Source: Embleya scabrispora (GTDB lineage Bacteria; Actinomycetota; Actinomycetes; Streptomycetales; Streptomycetaceae). From it: a stretch of 64,000 nucleotides of DNA. The DNA lies in the NCBI RefSeq assembly GCF_002024165.1, contig NZ_MWQN01000001.1:6696001-6760000 (forward strand), written 5' to 3'. The first letter of the stretch is position 1, and every line of letters begins with the position of its first letter. The notes beneath the pieces were generated by a model. It did no database searches and was not told the origin of the DNA. It saw only the letters and a program-made list of their open reading frames with translations. Shown here piece after piece: positions 42,202 to 50,649 of the stretch. A program made the translations under genes and the position numbers.

Positions 42202-42244
42202 CCGCTTTTCTGCGGAGGAGCGAAGCGGGGGAGCAGAAAAGCGG
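42202..42244. repeat. inverted repeat with 12-bp perfect arms
   Basis: CCGCTTTTCTGC (42202-42213) and GCAGAAAAGCGG (42233-42244) enclose a 19-base loop containing GGAGCGAAGCGG, a string that also occurs near 42170. It would form a stable RNA hairpin on either strand. It may be part of a repetitive extragenic element or a small RNA; no family was recognised. Confidence 0.6.
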
Positions 42245-42300
42245 TGCCTCGCGAGCCGGCGCGAAGCGCCCAATAAAGGGCAACGCTGCGGCCACGTCTT

Positions 42301-42659
42301 GGGCTTCCCGTGTCGCTCGCGTCGCGTCTTGGGCTTCTCGTGTTGCTTGCGTTGTGTCTTGGGCTTCTCGTGTTGCTTGCGTTGTGTCTTGGGCTTCTCG
42401 TGTCGCTTGCGTTGCGTCTTGGGCTTCTCGTGTCGCTTGCGTTGCGTCTTGGGCTTCCCGTGTCGCTCGCGTCGCGACTGGGGCTTCCCGTCTCGCTCGC
42501 GTCGCGACTGGGGCTTCCCGTCTCGCTCGCGTCGCGACTGGGGCTTCCCGTGTCGCTCACGTTGCGTCTTGGGCTTCCCGTGTCGCTCGCGTCGCGCCTC
42601 GGGCTTCCCGTCTCGCTCCCGTCGTGCCTCGGGCTCCCGTCTCGCTCCCGTCGCGCCTC
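42301..42659. repeat. 30-bp tandem repeat, 12 units
   Basis: Twelve head-to-tail units begin GGGCTTCYCGTSTYGCTYGC. All are exactly 30 bases except the last (29). Variants fall into runs (TGTTGCTTGCGTTGTG twice, TGTCGCTTGCGTTGCG twice, TCTCGCTCGCGTCGCG twice), as expected from unequal crossing-over. The unit is ten codons, so Leu-rich and Ser/Arg/Asp-rich frames stay open on both strands, but none has a believable start. There are no spacers, so it is not CRISPR. Confidence 0.9.
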
Positions 42660-42754
42660 AAGCTCCCCGCTTCGGCTTGCGTTGGGGCCCCTGTCGACGA
42701 CGTCGCTCGCATTGTGGCCTCGGTTGTCTGTTGCGACGGGGATTCGCCCGGAGG

Positions 42755-44361
42755 CTAGGCGACCGGGTGTTTTGTGGGCTCGGGGGATCGGGCTTCCTGG
42801 GCGGCTTCCTGCTCTTGGGCTTTCCCTGTGCGGTTCGGGAGGATCAGGGCGACCAGGACTGTGCCGGCTGCCAGGATGATTCCGCCGATCAGGCTGGTGT
42901 GGGCCACCGCCTGGGTGAAGGCGTGGTCGGCGGCCTGGACCAGGGCCTGGGCCTGCTGGGGGCCGGCGACGTGGCCCACCTGTTCCGCCGCGGCCAGGGC
43001 GCCACCGATCGAGTCCTGGGCCACGCTCATCGCCTCCGGCGGCAGCTTGCCGTCGACGGCCTTGGTCAGCTCCGACTCGTACGAGGTGGCCAGCACCGAG
43101 CCCAGGATCGCGATGCCGAGGGCGCCGCCGAGTTCCACCGCGGTGTCGTTCACGCCGCCACCCGCGCCCAGTTCGTTCTCCGGGAACGAGCCCATGATCG
43201 CCTCCGTGCAGGGCGACACGCTCAGCCCGATCGCGAGGCCGAGCAGGAGCAGCGGGGCGAGGAAGTCGGTGTAGCCGGAGCCGTCCGAGACCCGGGTCAT
43301 CAGCAGCACCCGAGGGTGCCGAGGGCCATCCCGCCGGTCACCGTCACCCGCATGCCGAGCCGAGGGGTGAGCTGCCCGGTGGCGATCGCGCCCAGGCAGA
43401 CCGCGCCGGCCAGCGGGAGCAGTCGTACGCCGGTCTCCAGCGGGGTGTAGCCGAGCACGAACTGGAGGTGCTGGGTGAGGAAGTAGATCGCGCCGAAGGT
43501 GCCCAGGAAGAACAGCAGTACGGCGAGCATCGACCCGGAGAAGACCCGCTCGCCGAACTTGCGCAGATCGAAGATCGGGCGCGGGTGCCGCAGTTCCCAG
43601 CCGATGAACGAGCCGAGCCCCAGGACGAAGAGGACCAGCGCGGTCACCGGGCCGGTGCCCCAGCCGAAGTGCGGGCCCTCGATGATCGCGTACACCAGCG
43701 AGCCGAGCGTGACGATGGACAGCGCGCCCCCGACCAGGTCGAGCCGGCCGTAGTCGTGCGCCTTCGACGGCGGGACCACGAACAGCGCGGCGACCACGGC
43801 GATCAGCGCGACGGGCACGTTGATCAGGAAGGTCGAACCCCACGCGTGGCGCTCCAGGAGCCAGCCGGCGATCAGCGGGCCGAGCGCGATCGCCAGGCCC
43901 GAGGTCGCGGTCCACGCGGTGATCGCCCTGGCCCGCTCGCTGCGCGGGAAGGAGGCGACCAGCAGGGACAGGGTCGCGGGCATGATCACCGCCGCGCCCA
44001 GGCCCATTCCCGCGCGGGCGATGATCACGCCGCTGGTCGAGTGCACCAGGGAACCGGCGACGGAGCCCGCGGCGAACACCACCAGGCCGGTGATGAGCGC
44101 GCCGCGCCGGCTGTACTTGTCGCCGATCGCGCCGAGCACGAGCATCAGCGCCGCGTACGGGACGGTGTAGGCGTCGATCACCCATTGCAGGTCGCGGCTG
44201 GACAGGCCCAGGTCGCGGGTCATGTCGGGGGCCGCCACGATCAGCGAGGTGTTGGCCATGACGATGATCAGCAGGCTCAGGCAGAGCACGCCCAGGGCCC
44301 ACCAGCGGCGGGGGTACGGCCGGTCCATGCGATCGACCGGCGTGGTGGCGAAGACGGACAT
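42755..44361 (-). pseudogene. MFS exporter (DHA2 family), single-base frameshift
   Basis: From ATG at 44361 the protein has the DHA2 layout: SLIVAAPDMTRDLGLSSRDL, LVLGAIGDKYSRRGALITGL (motif A), GMGLGAAVIMPATLSLLVAS (motif B) and TSGLAIALGPLIAGWLLERH (motif C). After TGGMALGTLG the frame stops at 43300, but the next frame continues VLLMTRVSDGSGYTDFLAPL, then NDTAVELGGALGIAILGSVL, to a stop at 42755. Adding one C at 43309-43311 on the + strand restores about 535 residues and 14 helices. A TetR gene is divergent, with paired operators between. It is either recently broken or a sequencing error; the rest is intact. Confidence 0.85.
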
Positions 44362-44402
44362 CGAACGCCTTTCTGGGCGGGCGGCCGGCGCAGCCGCAGT
44401 AA

Positions 44403-44447
44403 TTGCACAACGATGTGCAACTTAGTTGATTGCACATGGCTGTGCAA
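44403..44447. promoter_or_regulatory. two 18-bp TetR operators between the exporter and TetR genes
   Basis: TTGCACAACGATGTGCAA (44403-44420) and TTGCACATGGCTGTGCAA (44430-44447) are near-perfect palindromes sharing TTGCACA/TGTGCAA, 27 bp apart centre to centre. They lie in the divergent promoter region and are the probable binding sites of the TetR protein encoded at 44562. Confidence 0.8.
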
Positions 44448-44561
44448 ATATCGTGGAACGAGTCGGGTGAATCGGGCGATTCGCTGCGTCGGAGCGGAGT
44501 GTCGGTGCCGACGGGCCCGGATCTCTGGCAGGCTCCAGGTCACCCCAGGGAGGAACGCGCG

Positions 44562-45428
44562 ATGGAGACGAGACCGGGCGTCGGACGGATTCCGGCCGGT
44601 GCCGCAGCGATCGGTGACGCGCCCGGGGCGCCCACGGCCCCGAGTACGCCGCCGCGTCGGCGCAACGCGCAGTCGAATCGGGAACGGATCCTGGCGGTGG
44701 CCCGCGGCGAACTGATCCGCGACGCCGACGCGTCGATGGACGACATCGCACGCGCGGCGGGGGTGGTACGGCGCACCGTGTACGGGCACTTCCCGAGCCG
44801 GGAGGCGCTGATCGCCGGTCTCGCCGAGGAGGCGCGACGGGACATCCTGGCCGCGGTCGAGGGGGCGCGGCGGGCGGGCGACTCGCCCGAGGAGGCGGTG
44901 GCGCGGTTCGATCTCGCCGCGTGGGAGGGCGGGGAGCGTTATCGGCTGCTGATCAGCTTCGCCCAGCGCAACCTGGAGGACGGCGGAATCCCGGCCATGC
45001 TGGCACCGGTCCGGGAGCGCTCGATCGAGCTGATCACGGCCGGGCAGCGCAGCGGCGTGTTCGCCGACCACCTGCCCGCGTCGGTGCTCGCGCTCGCGCT
45101 GGAGGGGATGTGCGTCGCGCTCCTCCAAGCGGCCGAGACCGACATCGTGGTCACCGCCGAGGACCAGGCGGTGGCGGCCTTGGTGGCCCTCGGCGTACCG
45201 GCCCCCGAGCGGTCGAGGTGGTCGCCCGAGTGGTCGCGACCAACCAGGCCTGACCCGAATCGGCCGGCCGCCCTCACCGCCCGCCCTCACCGCCCGCCCT
45301 CACCGCCCGCCCCCGGCGGGTCGTTCGTGGTGTGGATCAGGCGTGGGTCAGCGCATGTCGGTGATCAGGGCCGGCAGGTCTCGCATCGACTTGAAGACGG
45401 TGGTGGTCGGGCCCTCCAGCAGGTGTGA
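44562..45428 (+). CDS. TetR-family regulator of the divergent exporter
   Basis: Start ATG at 44562 follows AGGGAGGA. A disordered 45-residue Pro/Ala leader precedes the HTH: NRERILAVARGELIRDADAS, then MDDIARAAGVVRRTVYGHFP and SREALIAGLAEEARRDILAA. The ligand domain ends near residue 225 (VAALVALGVPAPERSRWSPE); the frame then continues about 60 residues as Pro/Arg-rich sequence and overlaps the convergent HAD gene by 81 bases, so the natural end may be odd. It is divergent from the frameshifted exporter, with two palindromic operators between, so it should repress that gene and itself. Confidence 0.88.
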   Translation: METRPGVGRIPAGAAAIGDAPGAPTAPSTPPRRRNAQSNRERILAVARGELIRDADASMDDIARAAGVVRRTVYGHFPSREALIAGLAEEARRDILAAVEGARRAGDSPEEAVARFDLAAWEGGERYRLLISFAQRNLEDGGIPAMLAPVRERSIELITAGQRSGVFADHLPASVLALALEGMCVALLQAAETDIVVTAEDQAVAALVALGVPAPERSRWSPEWSRPTRPDPNRPAALTARPHRPPSPPAPGGSFVVWIRRGSAHVGDQGRQVSHRLEDGGGRALQQV

Positions 45429-46010
45429 GGGGACCAGGTCGCCCGCGTAGGCGAACGAGCGCATGCCTGCCGCGCGGGCGGCGCGTAGGCCGTTGAGGCT
45501 GTCCTCGACGACGACGCAGTGTTCCGGGGAGACGCCCATGCGGGCTGCGGCGTGCAGGAAGACGTCGGGGGCGGGCTTGCCGTGAGCGACCTCGGTCGCG
45601 CTGAATATCCGGCCCGCGAAGCGATCGTGGAGGCCGGTGCGGCCGAGGGTGTGGGCCATCTTGTCGTGGCTGCCGCTGGAGGCCACGCACGTGGGCAGAC
45701 CCAGGTCGGCGAGGGTGTCCACGGCGTACTCGATGCCCTCGACCGGACTCAGGCCCGCGTCCACCTCGTCCCGATGCCGCGCCTCGAAGCCCCGGGTCCA
45801 CTCGGCGGCCACATCCGGCCCGACCCGCTCGGCGATCTGCTCGGCGATCGCCGCCGACGAACGGCCCACGAACCGCTCGATCACGTCGGCGGGGGTCAGC
45901 GGCCAGCCGTGCTCGGCGCCCAGCGCCACGTGCACCCGGATGGCGATCGGCTCGCTGTCCACGAGGACGCCGTCACAGTCGAAGATGACAAGTCCGACAG
46001 AGTTGATCAT
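45348..46010 (-). CDS. HAD-superfamily phosphatase/phosphoglucomutase-like protein
   Basis: A 220-residue protein from ATG at 46010. LVIFDCDGVLVDSEPIAIRV is HAD motif I (nucleophile Asp and acid Asp of DxDG), LPTCVASSGSHDKMAHTLGR is motif II, and HGKPAPDVFLHAAARMGVSP with CVVVEDSLNGLRAARAAGMR gives the motif III Lys and motif IV Asp. The C1 cap between motifs I and II is helical, as in beta-phosphoglucomutase and 2-deoxyglucose-6-phosphatase (YcjU/YniC type). It dephosphorylates or isomerises a sugar phosphate; the substrate is undetermined. Confidence 0.9.
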   Translation of the reverse strand: MINSVGLVIFDCDGVLVDSEPIAIRVHVALGAEHGWPLTPADVIERFVGRSSAAIAEQIAERVGPDVAAEWTRGFEARHRDEVDAGLSPVEGIEYAVDTLADLGLPTCVASSGSHDKMAHTLGRTGLHDRFAGRIFSATEVAHGKPAPDVFLHAAARMGVSPEHCVVVEDSLNGLRAARAAGMRSFAYAGDLVPSHLLEGPTTTVFKSMRDLPALITDMR

Positions 46011-46092
46011 GAACGGGAGCATAGGGCGTGCGTGCCGGCCCCGACCCCCGGCCACGACCCCGTCCCACGACCCCGTCCCCGTTCCCGTTGCG

Positions 46093-47715
46093 CTACGCGC
46101 CGGGGACCCGAGCGAGCAGTGGCGCCGTATCGGTGCCCGCCGGCAGGGTGCCGAAGGCGTGGCCGCCCTCGCGGGCCAACCGCGTCGCGCAGAACGCGTC
46201 GGCCGCCGGGCTCGCGTACCGCACGAGCAGCGCGCCCTGGAGCAGCACCGCCATCGACTCCACGATCCGCCGGGCCCGGAACTCCGCCTCGCTCGGATCG
46301 GCCAACTCCTTGCGCAGCGCCGCGGCCGCCGCGTCGAGCCGGCGATCCTCCCCGGCGACCGCGCCGATCTCGGCGAAGTACGCGTCCACGCACGCCGGTT
46401 CGCGCGCCATCGCGCGCAACGCGTCGAGCGCGGCGACATTGCCGGAGCCCTCCCAGACGGACACCAACGGCGCCTCCCGGTACAGCCGGGGCAGCCCCGA
46501 CTCCTCGACGTAGCCGTTGCCGCCCAGGCACTCCAACGCCTCGGCCGCGTGCATCGGACCGCGCTTGCACACCCAGTACTTCGACACCGCGACCGCGATC
46601 CGGCGAAACGCCGCCTCGGCCGGATCCCCGCGCAGCGCCCGGTCGGCCGCGCCGGCGAGCCGCATCGCCACCGTGGTCGCCGCCTCGGACTCGATCACCA
46701 GGTCGGCCAGCACGTTGCGCATCAGCGGCTGGTGGATCAGCGCCGCGCCGAACGCCCACCGGTGCGCCGCGTGGTGCGCCGCGCGGACCGCGCCGACCCG
46801 CATTCCGACGGCCGCGCCGATCACGCAGTCGAGCCGGGTGGCGTTGACCATGGTGACGATGGTCCGCACCCCCTCGCCCTCGGCGCCGACGAGGCGGGCG
46901 TAGGCGCCCTCGTACTCGATCTCGGCCGACGCGTTCGACCGGTTGCCGAGCTTGTCCTTGAGTCGCATCAGCCGGAACGTGTTGCGCGTGCCGTCCGGGA
47001 GCACCCTGGGCACCAGGAAGCAGGACAACCCGCCCGGAGCCCGGGCCAGGGTCAGGAACAGGTCGGACATCGGCGCGGAGGTGAACCACTTGTGCCCGGT
47101 CAGCCGGTACGACCCGTCCGCCGTCGCGGCCGCGAGCGTGGTGTTGGTCCGTACGTCGGAGCCGCCCTGCTTCTCGGTCATCGACATGCCGGCCAGCAGC
47201 CCGCGCTTGGCGGCCGGCTCGCGCAACCCGAAGTCGTACGTCCGCTCCGCCAGCAACGGCTCGTAGCGCTCGGCCAGTTCCGGCTCGACCCGGAGCACCG
47301 GCACCGCCGCGTAGGTCATCGACAGCGGACACATGTGCCCCGCCTCGACCTGACCCCACGCGTACAGCTTCGCCGCGCGCGCGACGTGTGCGCCGACCCG
47401 GTCCTCGCGCCACGGGCTTGCGTGCAGGCCGTGTTCGATCGCGACGGTCATCAACTCGTGCCAGGCCGGGTGGAACTCGACCTCGTCGATGCGGTGCCCG
47501 GTGCGGTCGTGGCTGCGCAGGATCGGCTCGTGCTCGTTGGCCAACCGGCCCCACTCCTGCGCCGGTTCGTCCCACGCACGCAGGCCGAGTTCGCGCACCT
47601 CGGCCTCGGCCCAGCCCGCCCGCTCGCGGTGCAGGGCCTCGAACAGGGCCGGGTCGGCGGCTGCCTCCCGCGCGGTCGGAGCCGGGACCTGATTGGTGAC
47701 CTCGTGCGTCGGCAT
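46093..47715 (-). CDS. acyl-CoA dehydrogenase, AidB-like
   Basis: A 540-residue flavoprotein from ATG at 47715. AidB-type features are the extra N-terminal part (HEPILRSHDRTGHRIDEVEF) and GHMCPLSMTYAAVPVLRVEP. The dehydrogenase core has GMSMTEKQGGSDVRTNTTLA (FAD/substrate loop) and GSYRLTGHKWFTSAPMSDLF, and the C-terminal helices have ALECLGGNGYVEESGLPRLY and REAPLVSVWEGSGNVAALDA, the last being the usual catalytic-loop region. E. coli AidB is an alkylation-response protein that binds DNA and has weak dehydrogenase activity; whether this one acts in repair or in acyl-CoA oxidation is unknown. Confidence 0.92.
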   Translation of the reverse strand: MPTHEVTNQVPAPTAREAAADPALFEALHRERAGWAEAEVRELGLRAWDEPAQEWGRLANEHEPILRSHDRTGHRIDEVEFHPAWHELMTVAIEHGLHASPWREDRVGAHVARAAKLYAWGQVEAGHMCPLSMTYAAVPVLRVEPELAERYEPLLAERTYDFGLREPAAKRGLLAGMSMTEKQGGSDVRTNTTLAAATADGSYRLTGHKWFTSAPMSDLFLTLARAPGGLSCFLVPRVLPDGTRNTFRLMRLKDKLGNRSNASAEIEYEGAYARLVGAEGEGVRTIVTMVNATRLDCVIGAAVGMRVGAVRAAHHAAHRWAFGAALIHQPLMRNVLADLVIESEAATTVAMRLAGAADRALRGDPAEAAFRRIAVAVSKYWVCKRGPMHAAEALECLGGNGYVEESGLPRLYREAPLVSVWEGSGNVAALDALRAMAREPACVDAYFAEIGAVAGEDRRLDAAAAALRKELADPSEAEFRARRIVESMAVLLQGALLVRYASPAADAFCATRLAREGGHAFGTLPAGTDTAPLLARVPGA

Positions 47716-47834
47716 GTCCGGTAGTCAAGCAGTGCTACGCGTCGGTAACAAGGGTCGCGCGGCCGCGCGGCGCACGTGTCGCAACGCGTGCGGCCGGCCG
47801 TCCCGGGGCGGCCGGCCGTCGATAGGCTCGGGCG

Positions 47835-48662
47835 ATGATCTCCGTAGGCGAACTGATCCATTACCCCGTCAAGGGCTGCGCCGGCATCCCGGTGGAGCGG
47901 ATCTCGCTCACCCCCGCCGGGCTCGCCCACGACCGGGCCTTCATGGTGACCGATCCGGACGGCGTCTTCCGCACCCAGCGACGGGATCCGCTCCTGGCGT
48001 CGATCCGACCGGAGATCGACGCCGACGGTACGCGGCTGACCCTGCACCGGCCGGACGCCGACCCGGTCGCGATCGAGGTGGACACCGACGGCCCGCGCCG
48101 GGACGTGGACCTGTTCGGCAATCCCTATCTGGGCATCGACCAGGGCGACGGCCCGGCCGCGTGGTTGTCGGACGCGCTCGGCGTGCCGAGCCGGCTGGTC
48201 CGGGTACCGCCGGAGCACGACCGGGTGACCGACGGCGCGATACCGGGCACCTGCGGCTACGCGGACAGTTCGCCCCTGCACGTGCTCTCCCGCGCCTCGC
48301 TCGCGCTGCTGAACGCGCGCCTTGCCGAGCGCGGGGAGGCGCCGCTGCCGATGAGCCGCTTCCGGCCGAACGTCGTGGTGGACGGCTGGGCCGAACCGCA
48401 CACCGAGGACCGGATCCGCCGATTCACGCTCGGCGAGGCCGAACTGGGCTACGCCAAGCTCGCGATCCGGTGCGCGGTCACCCTGGTCGACCAGCGGACG
48501 GGGGCCAAGGCCGGCCCGGAACCGCTGCGCACCTTCGCCGGATACCGCCGCGCGCCGCAGGGCGGGGTGGCGTTCGGCGGCAAGTTCGCCGTGCTGCGCC
48601 CCGGCAAGGTGGCGCTGGGCGACGAACTCACGGTCACGGAGTGGGGCGAATCGGAGATGTAG
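47835..48662 (+). CDS. MOSC domain protein with N-terminal beta barrel (mARC-like)
   Basis: A 275-residue protein from ATG at 47835. The MOSC N-terminal domain starts MISVGELIHYPVKGCAGIPV, then LAHDRAFMVTDPDGVFRTQR. The MOSC domain has LHVLSRASLALLNARLAERG, MSRFRPNVVVDGWAEPHTED and AKLAIRCAVTLVDQRTGAKA, the conserved Cys of RCAVTLVD being the expected molybdenum ligand in mARC-type enzymes. These reduce N-hydroxylated compounds with an external electron donor. It is convergent with an XRE-cupin gene, overlapping it by 29 bases. Confidence 0.9.
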   Translation: MISVGELIHYPVKGCAGIPVERISLTPAGLAHDRAFMVTDPDGVFRTQRRDPLLASIRPEIDADGTRLTLHRPDADPVAIEVDTDGPRRDVDLFGNPYLGIDQGDGPAAWLSDALGVPSRLVRVPPEHDRVTDGAIPGTCGYADSSPLHVLSRASLALLNARLAERGEAPLPMSRFRPNVVVDGWAEPHTEDRIRRFTLGEAELGYAKLAIRCAVTLVDQRTGAKAGPEPLRTFAGYRRAPQGGVAFGGKFAVLRPGKVALGDELTVTEWGESEM

Positions 48663-49266
48663 CCGGATCGGCGCGGCCGGGCAGCAGGACGACACCGATG
48701 AAACGCACGGCGCTCGTGCCGTCGTTGCGGTAGGTGTGCGGGCGGTCGGCGGCGAAGCGGGCGCAGGCGTCGGCGGGCACGTCGACGCGGGTGCCCGCCA
48801 CGTCCAGGGTGAGTACGCCGGCCAGGACCGTGAGCAACTCGCGGACGCCCGTACCGTGCGGTGCGCTGACGTGTGCGTCGCCCGGGGCCAGGGTCCAGCG
48901 CCACAGCTCGGCCGACACGGGCGGGTCGCTGCCGATCAACAGGTCGCCGTGGCCGCCGTGTTCGCCCCGCCACAGCCGGGTCCCGCCCGCTGCCGGCACC
49001 ACCTCGACGAGGGGAGCGGGCGCCCCGTCGACCAGACCGGTGAGCGGCAGGCCGAGGGCGTCGGCGATCCGGGCCAGGGTGAGCACACCCGGGTTGCCCC
49101 GGCCCTGCTCGACGCCCACGAGCGCGCCCTTGCTCAGGCCGCTGCGGGCCGCGAGCGCCTCCAGGGACCATCCGTGCGCGGTGCGCGCGGCGCGTACGTT
49201 GGCCGCGATCGCCCGGCTGACCGCCGGTCGACCGGGATCGGCCGACTGGTCATTATTCTGCTCCAT
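48634..49266 (-). CDS. XRE-cupin transcriptional regulator
   Basis: A 210-residue protein from ATG at 49266. The first 75 residues are an XRE HTH (RAARTAHGWSLEALAARSGL, SKGALVGVEQGRGNPGVLTL, ARIADALGLPLTGLVDG). The C-terminal half is a single cupin barrel (WRWTLAPGDAHVSAPHGTGV, LLTVLAGVLTLDVAGTRVDV, DRPHTYRNDGTSAVRFIGVV) that would sense a small ligand. An 18-bp palindrome lies three bases upstream of its start codon, so it probably represses itself and the divergent B3/B4 gene, a pairing common in Proteobacteria and Actinobacteria. The end overlaps the convergent MOSC gene. Confidence 0.9.
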   Translation of the reverse strand: MEQNNDQSADPGRPAVSRAIAANVRAARTAHGWSLEALAARSGLSKGALVGVEQGRGNPGVLTLARIADALGLPLTGLVDGAPAPLVEVVPAAGGTRLWRGEHGGHGDLLIGSDPPVSAELWRWTLAPGDAHVSAPHGTGVRELLTVLAGVLTLDVAGTRVDVPADACARFAADRPHTYRNDGTSAVRFIGVVLLPGRADPATSPIRPTP

Positions 49267-49268
49267 GC

Positions 49269-49286
49269 GGTCTACTGTAGTGGACC
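49269..49286. promoter_or_regulatory. 18-bp palindromic operator of the XRE-cupin regulator
   Basis: GGTCTACTGTAGTGGACC is a near-perfect palindrome (arms GGTCYACTG/AGTRGACC) starting three bases upstream of the XRE-cupin ATG, within the gap to the divergent B3/B4 gene. Its symmetry and position point to autoregulation. Confidence 0.75.
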
Positions 49287-49356
49287 GCGGCCTGGCTGCG
49301 GTCGCCGTGGTGCCGGGCCCGGCCGCAGGTCGCCGTCTTCCGAGGAGAACCCGAAC

Positions 49357-50028
49357 GTGCTCACGTCCATCACCATCGACCCCGCCGTCCACGCGCTGCG
49401 CCCCGACGCGGTGGTGCTCGCGCTGGTGGCCACGGGTCTGCCCGGCGGCCCGAGCGACGACGAATCGCGGGCGGCGCTGGCCGAGGCGACCCTGACGCTG
49501 CCCGCCGGCCCGCCCGAGGAGCACCCGAACGTGGCCGCGTGGCGGGAGGCGTACCGGGCCTTCGGCGCCAAGCCGCAACGCACCCGCTGCTCGGTGGAGG
49601 CGCTGATGCGCCGCGGCGGGCTGCCGGAGGTCAACCGCCTGGTCGACCTGTACAACGCGGTCTCGGTGCGCCACGTGCTCCCGGTCGGCGGCGAGGACCT
49701 GGCCCGCTACCGCGGTGCGGCCCGGCTGATCCGGGCCGAGGGCACCGAGCCGTTCGAGGTCCTCGAGGCGGGGGAGCCGGCGATCGACCACCCCGCGCCG
49801 GGAGAGGTGGTCTGGCGCGACGACGAGGGCGTCACGTGCCGTCGGTGGAACTGGCGCCAGTGCGTGCGCACCCGGATCACCGAGCACACCACCGAGGCGC
49901 TGTTCCTGTTCGAGCGCCTGGCGCCGATGACCCTGGACGCGCTGCAGGAGGCGGGCGAGGACCTGACCAAGCGGCTGCGCGACCTGGACCGGGCCGTCCG
50001 GGTCGAAAGCCGCCTTGTCGGAGCCTGA
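49357..50028 (+). CDS. stand-alone B3/B4 domain protein (PheT editing-domain-like)
   Basis: A 223-residue protein from GTG at 49357 (GAGGAG upstream). The core EEHPNVAAWREAYRAFGAKP, CSVEALMRRGGLPEVNRLVD, and LYNAVSVRHVLPVGGEDLAR is the B3/B4 domain of phenylalanyl-tRNA synthetase beta chain, where it hydrolyses mischarged Tyr-tRNA. HPAPGEVVWRDDEGVTCRRW and RQCVRTRITEHTTEALFLFE form the second half of the domain. Free-standing copies may edit or bind aminoacyl-tRNA or amino-acid-like ligands; the function is unproven. Divergent from, and probably controlled by, the XRE-cupin regulator. Confidence 0.88.
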   Translation: MLTSITIDPAVHALRPDAVVLALVATGLPGGPSDDESRAALAEATLTLPAGPPEEHPNVAAWREAYRAFGAKPQRTRCSVEALMRRGGLPEVNRLVDLYNAVSVRHVLPVGGEDLARYRGAARLIRAEGTEPFEVLEAGEPAIDHPAPGEVVWRDDEGVTCRRWNWRQCVRTRITEHTTEALFLFERLAPMTLDALQEAGEDLTKRLRDLDRAVRVESRLVGA

Positions 50029-50154
50029 GCCGGTCGATGCCTCAACCGGTCGGTCCTCAACCGGTCGGAGCCGGAGCCGGTCGGAGCCGCAGCCGGCCGA
50101 GGCCCGAACCGATCGGGTCCGGAGTCGGCCGGGGCCCGACAGTCGGGACCCGAC

Positions 50155-50580
50155 CTAGACCGACGGAGGCAGCGGGCCGACGTACACCCACGCGCCCTCG
50201 TGCCGGACGAAGCGGCTGTGCTCGCGCACCGCACCCCGGTTGCCGCGTTCGAGGTAGGTCGCGGTGAACTCGACCGTGCCCTCCTGGTGGAACGAGCCGC
50301 CGTCGGTGCTCCCGTGCACTTCCAGGCCCAGCCAGCGGGTGCGGTCGTCGAGGCCGACCCGGTCCGGCCGCGTGTCCGGGTGCCAGGTGCGCAGCAGGTA
50401 GGGCTCGTCGCCGACGACGAAGGCGCTGTAGCGCGAGCGCATCAGCGACTCGGCGGTGGGCGCGGGGGAACCCGCGTGGCGGGCGCCGCAGCACTCGCGA
50501 TAGGTCGCGGACAGGCCGCAGGGGCAGGGCGAGGCGGCGGTGACGGCGTCCGGTCGGGGCCGCGGGGTGCGTCGGGGCAT
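50155..50580 (-). CDS. YchJ-family protein with SEC-C zinc motif
   Basis: A 141-residue protein from ATG at 50580. ASPCPCGLSATYRECCGARH is the SEC-C type zinc-binding motif (CxC...CC), then PTAESLMRSRYSAFVVGDEP and YLLRTWHPDTRPDRV, the YchJ (UPF0225) NTF2-like domain, ending in TVEFTATYLERGNRGAVREH and EGAWVYVG. Function is not established. The 126 bases between it and the B3/B4 gene hold short GGTCGGAGCC-type repeats only. Confidence 0.92.
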   Translation of the reverse strand: MPRRTPRPRPDAVTAASPCPCGLSATYRECCGARHAGSPAPTAESLMRSRYSAFVVGDEPYLLRTWHPDTRPDRVGLDDRTRWLGLEVHGSTDGGSFHQEGTVEFTATYLERGNRGAVREHSRFVRHEGAWVYVGPLPPSV

Positions 50581-50649
50581 GACCCGATTCTGGCCCATCC
50601 GGTGGGTGCGGAAGCCGGGGGCCACGTCGCGGGCCCGGTCGGGCGCGCG

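Noticed and set aside
41484-42560. Minus-strand frame with SPRRNASDTR-type repeats and a plus-strand Leu-rich frame (42310-42879)
   Set aside because: Both are readings of the 30-bp and 192-bp repeats; neither has a ribosome binding site or a domain, and the plus frame runs antisense into the exporter gene.
42301-42659. Possible CRISPR array (30-bp repeat)
   Set aside because: Units abut directly with no spacers and no cas genes are nearby; it is a tandem repeat.
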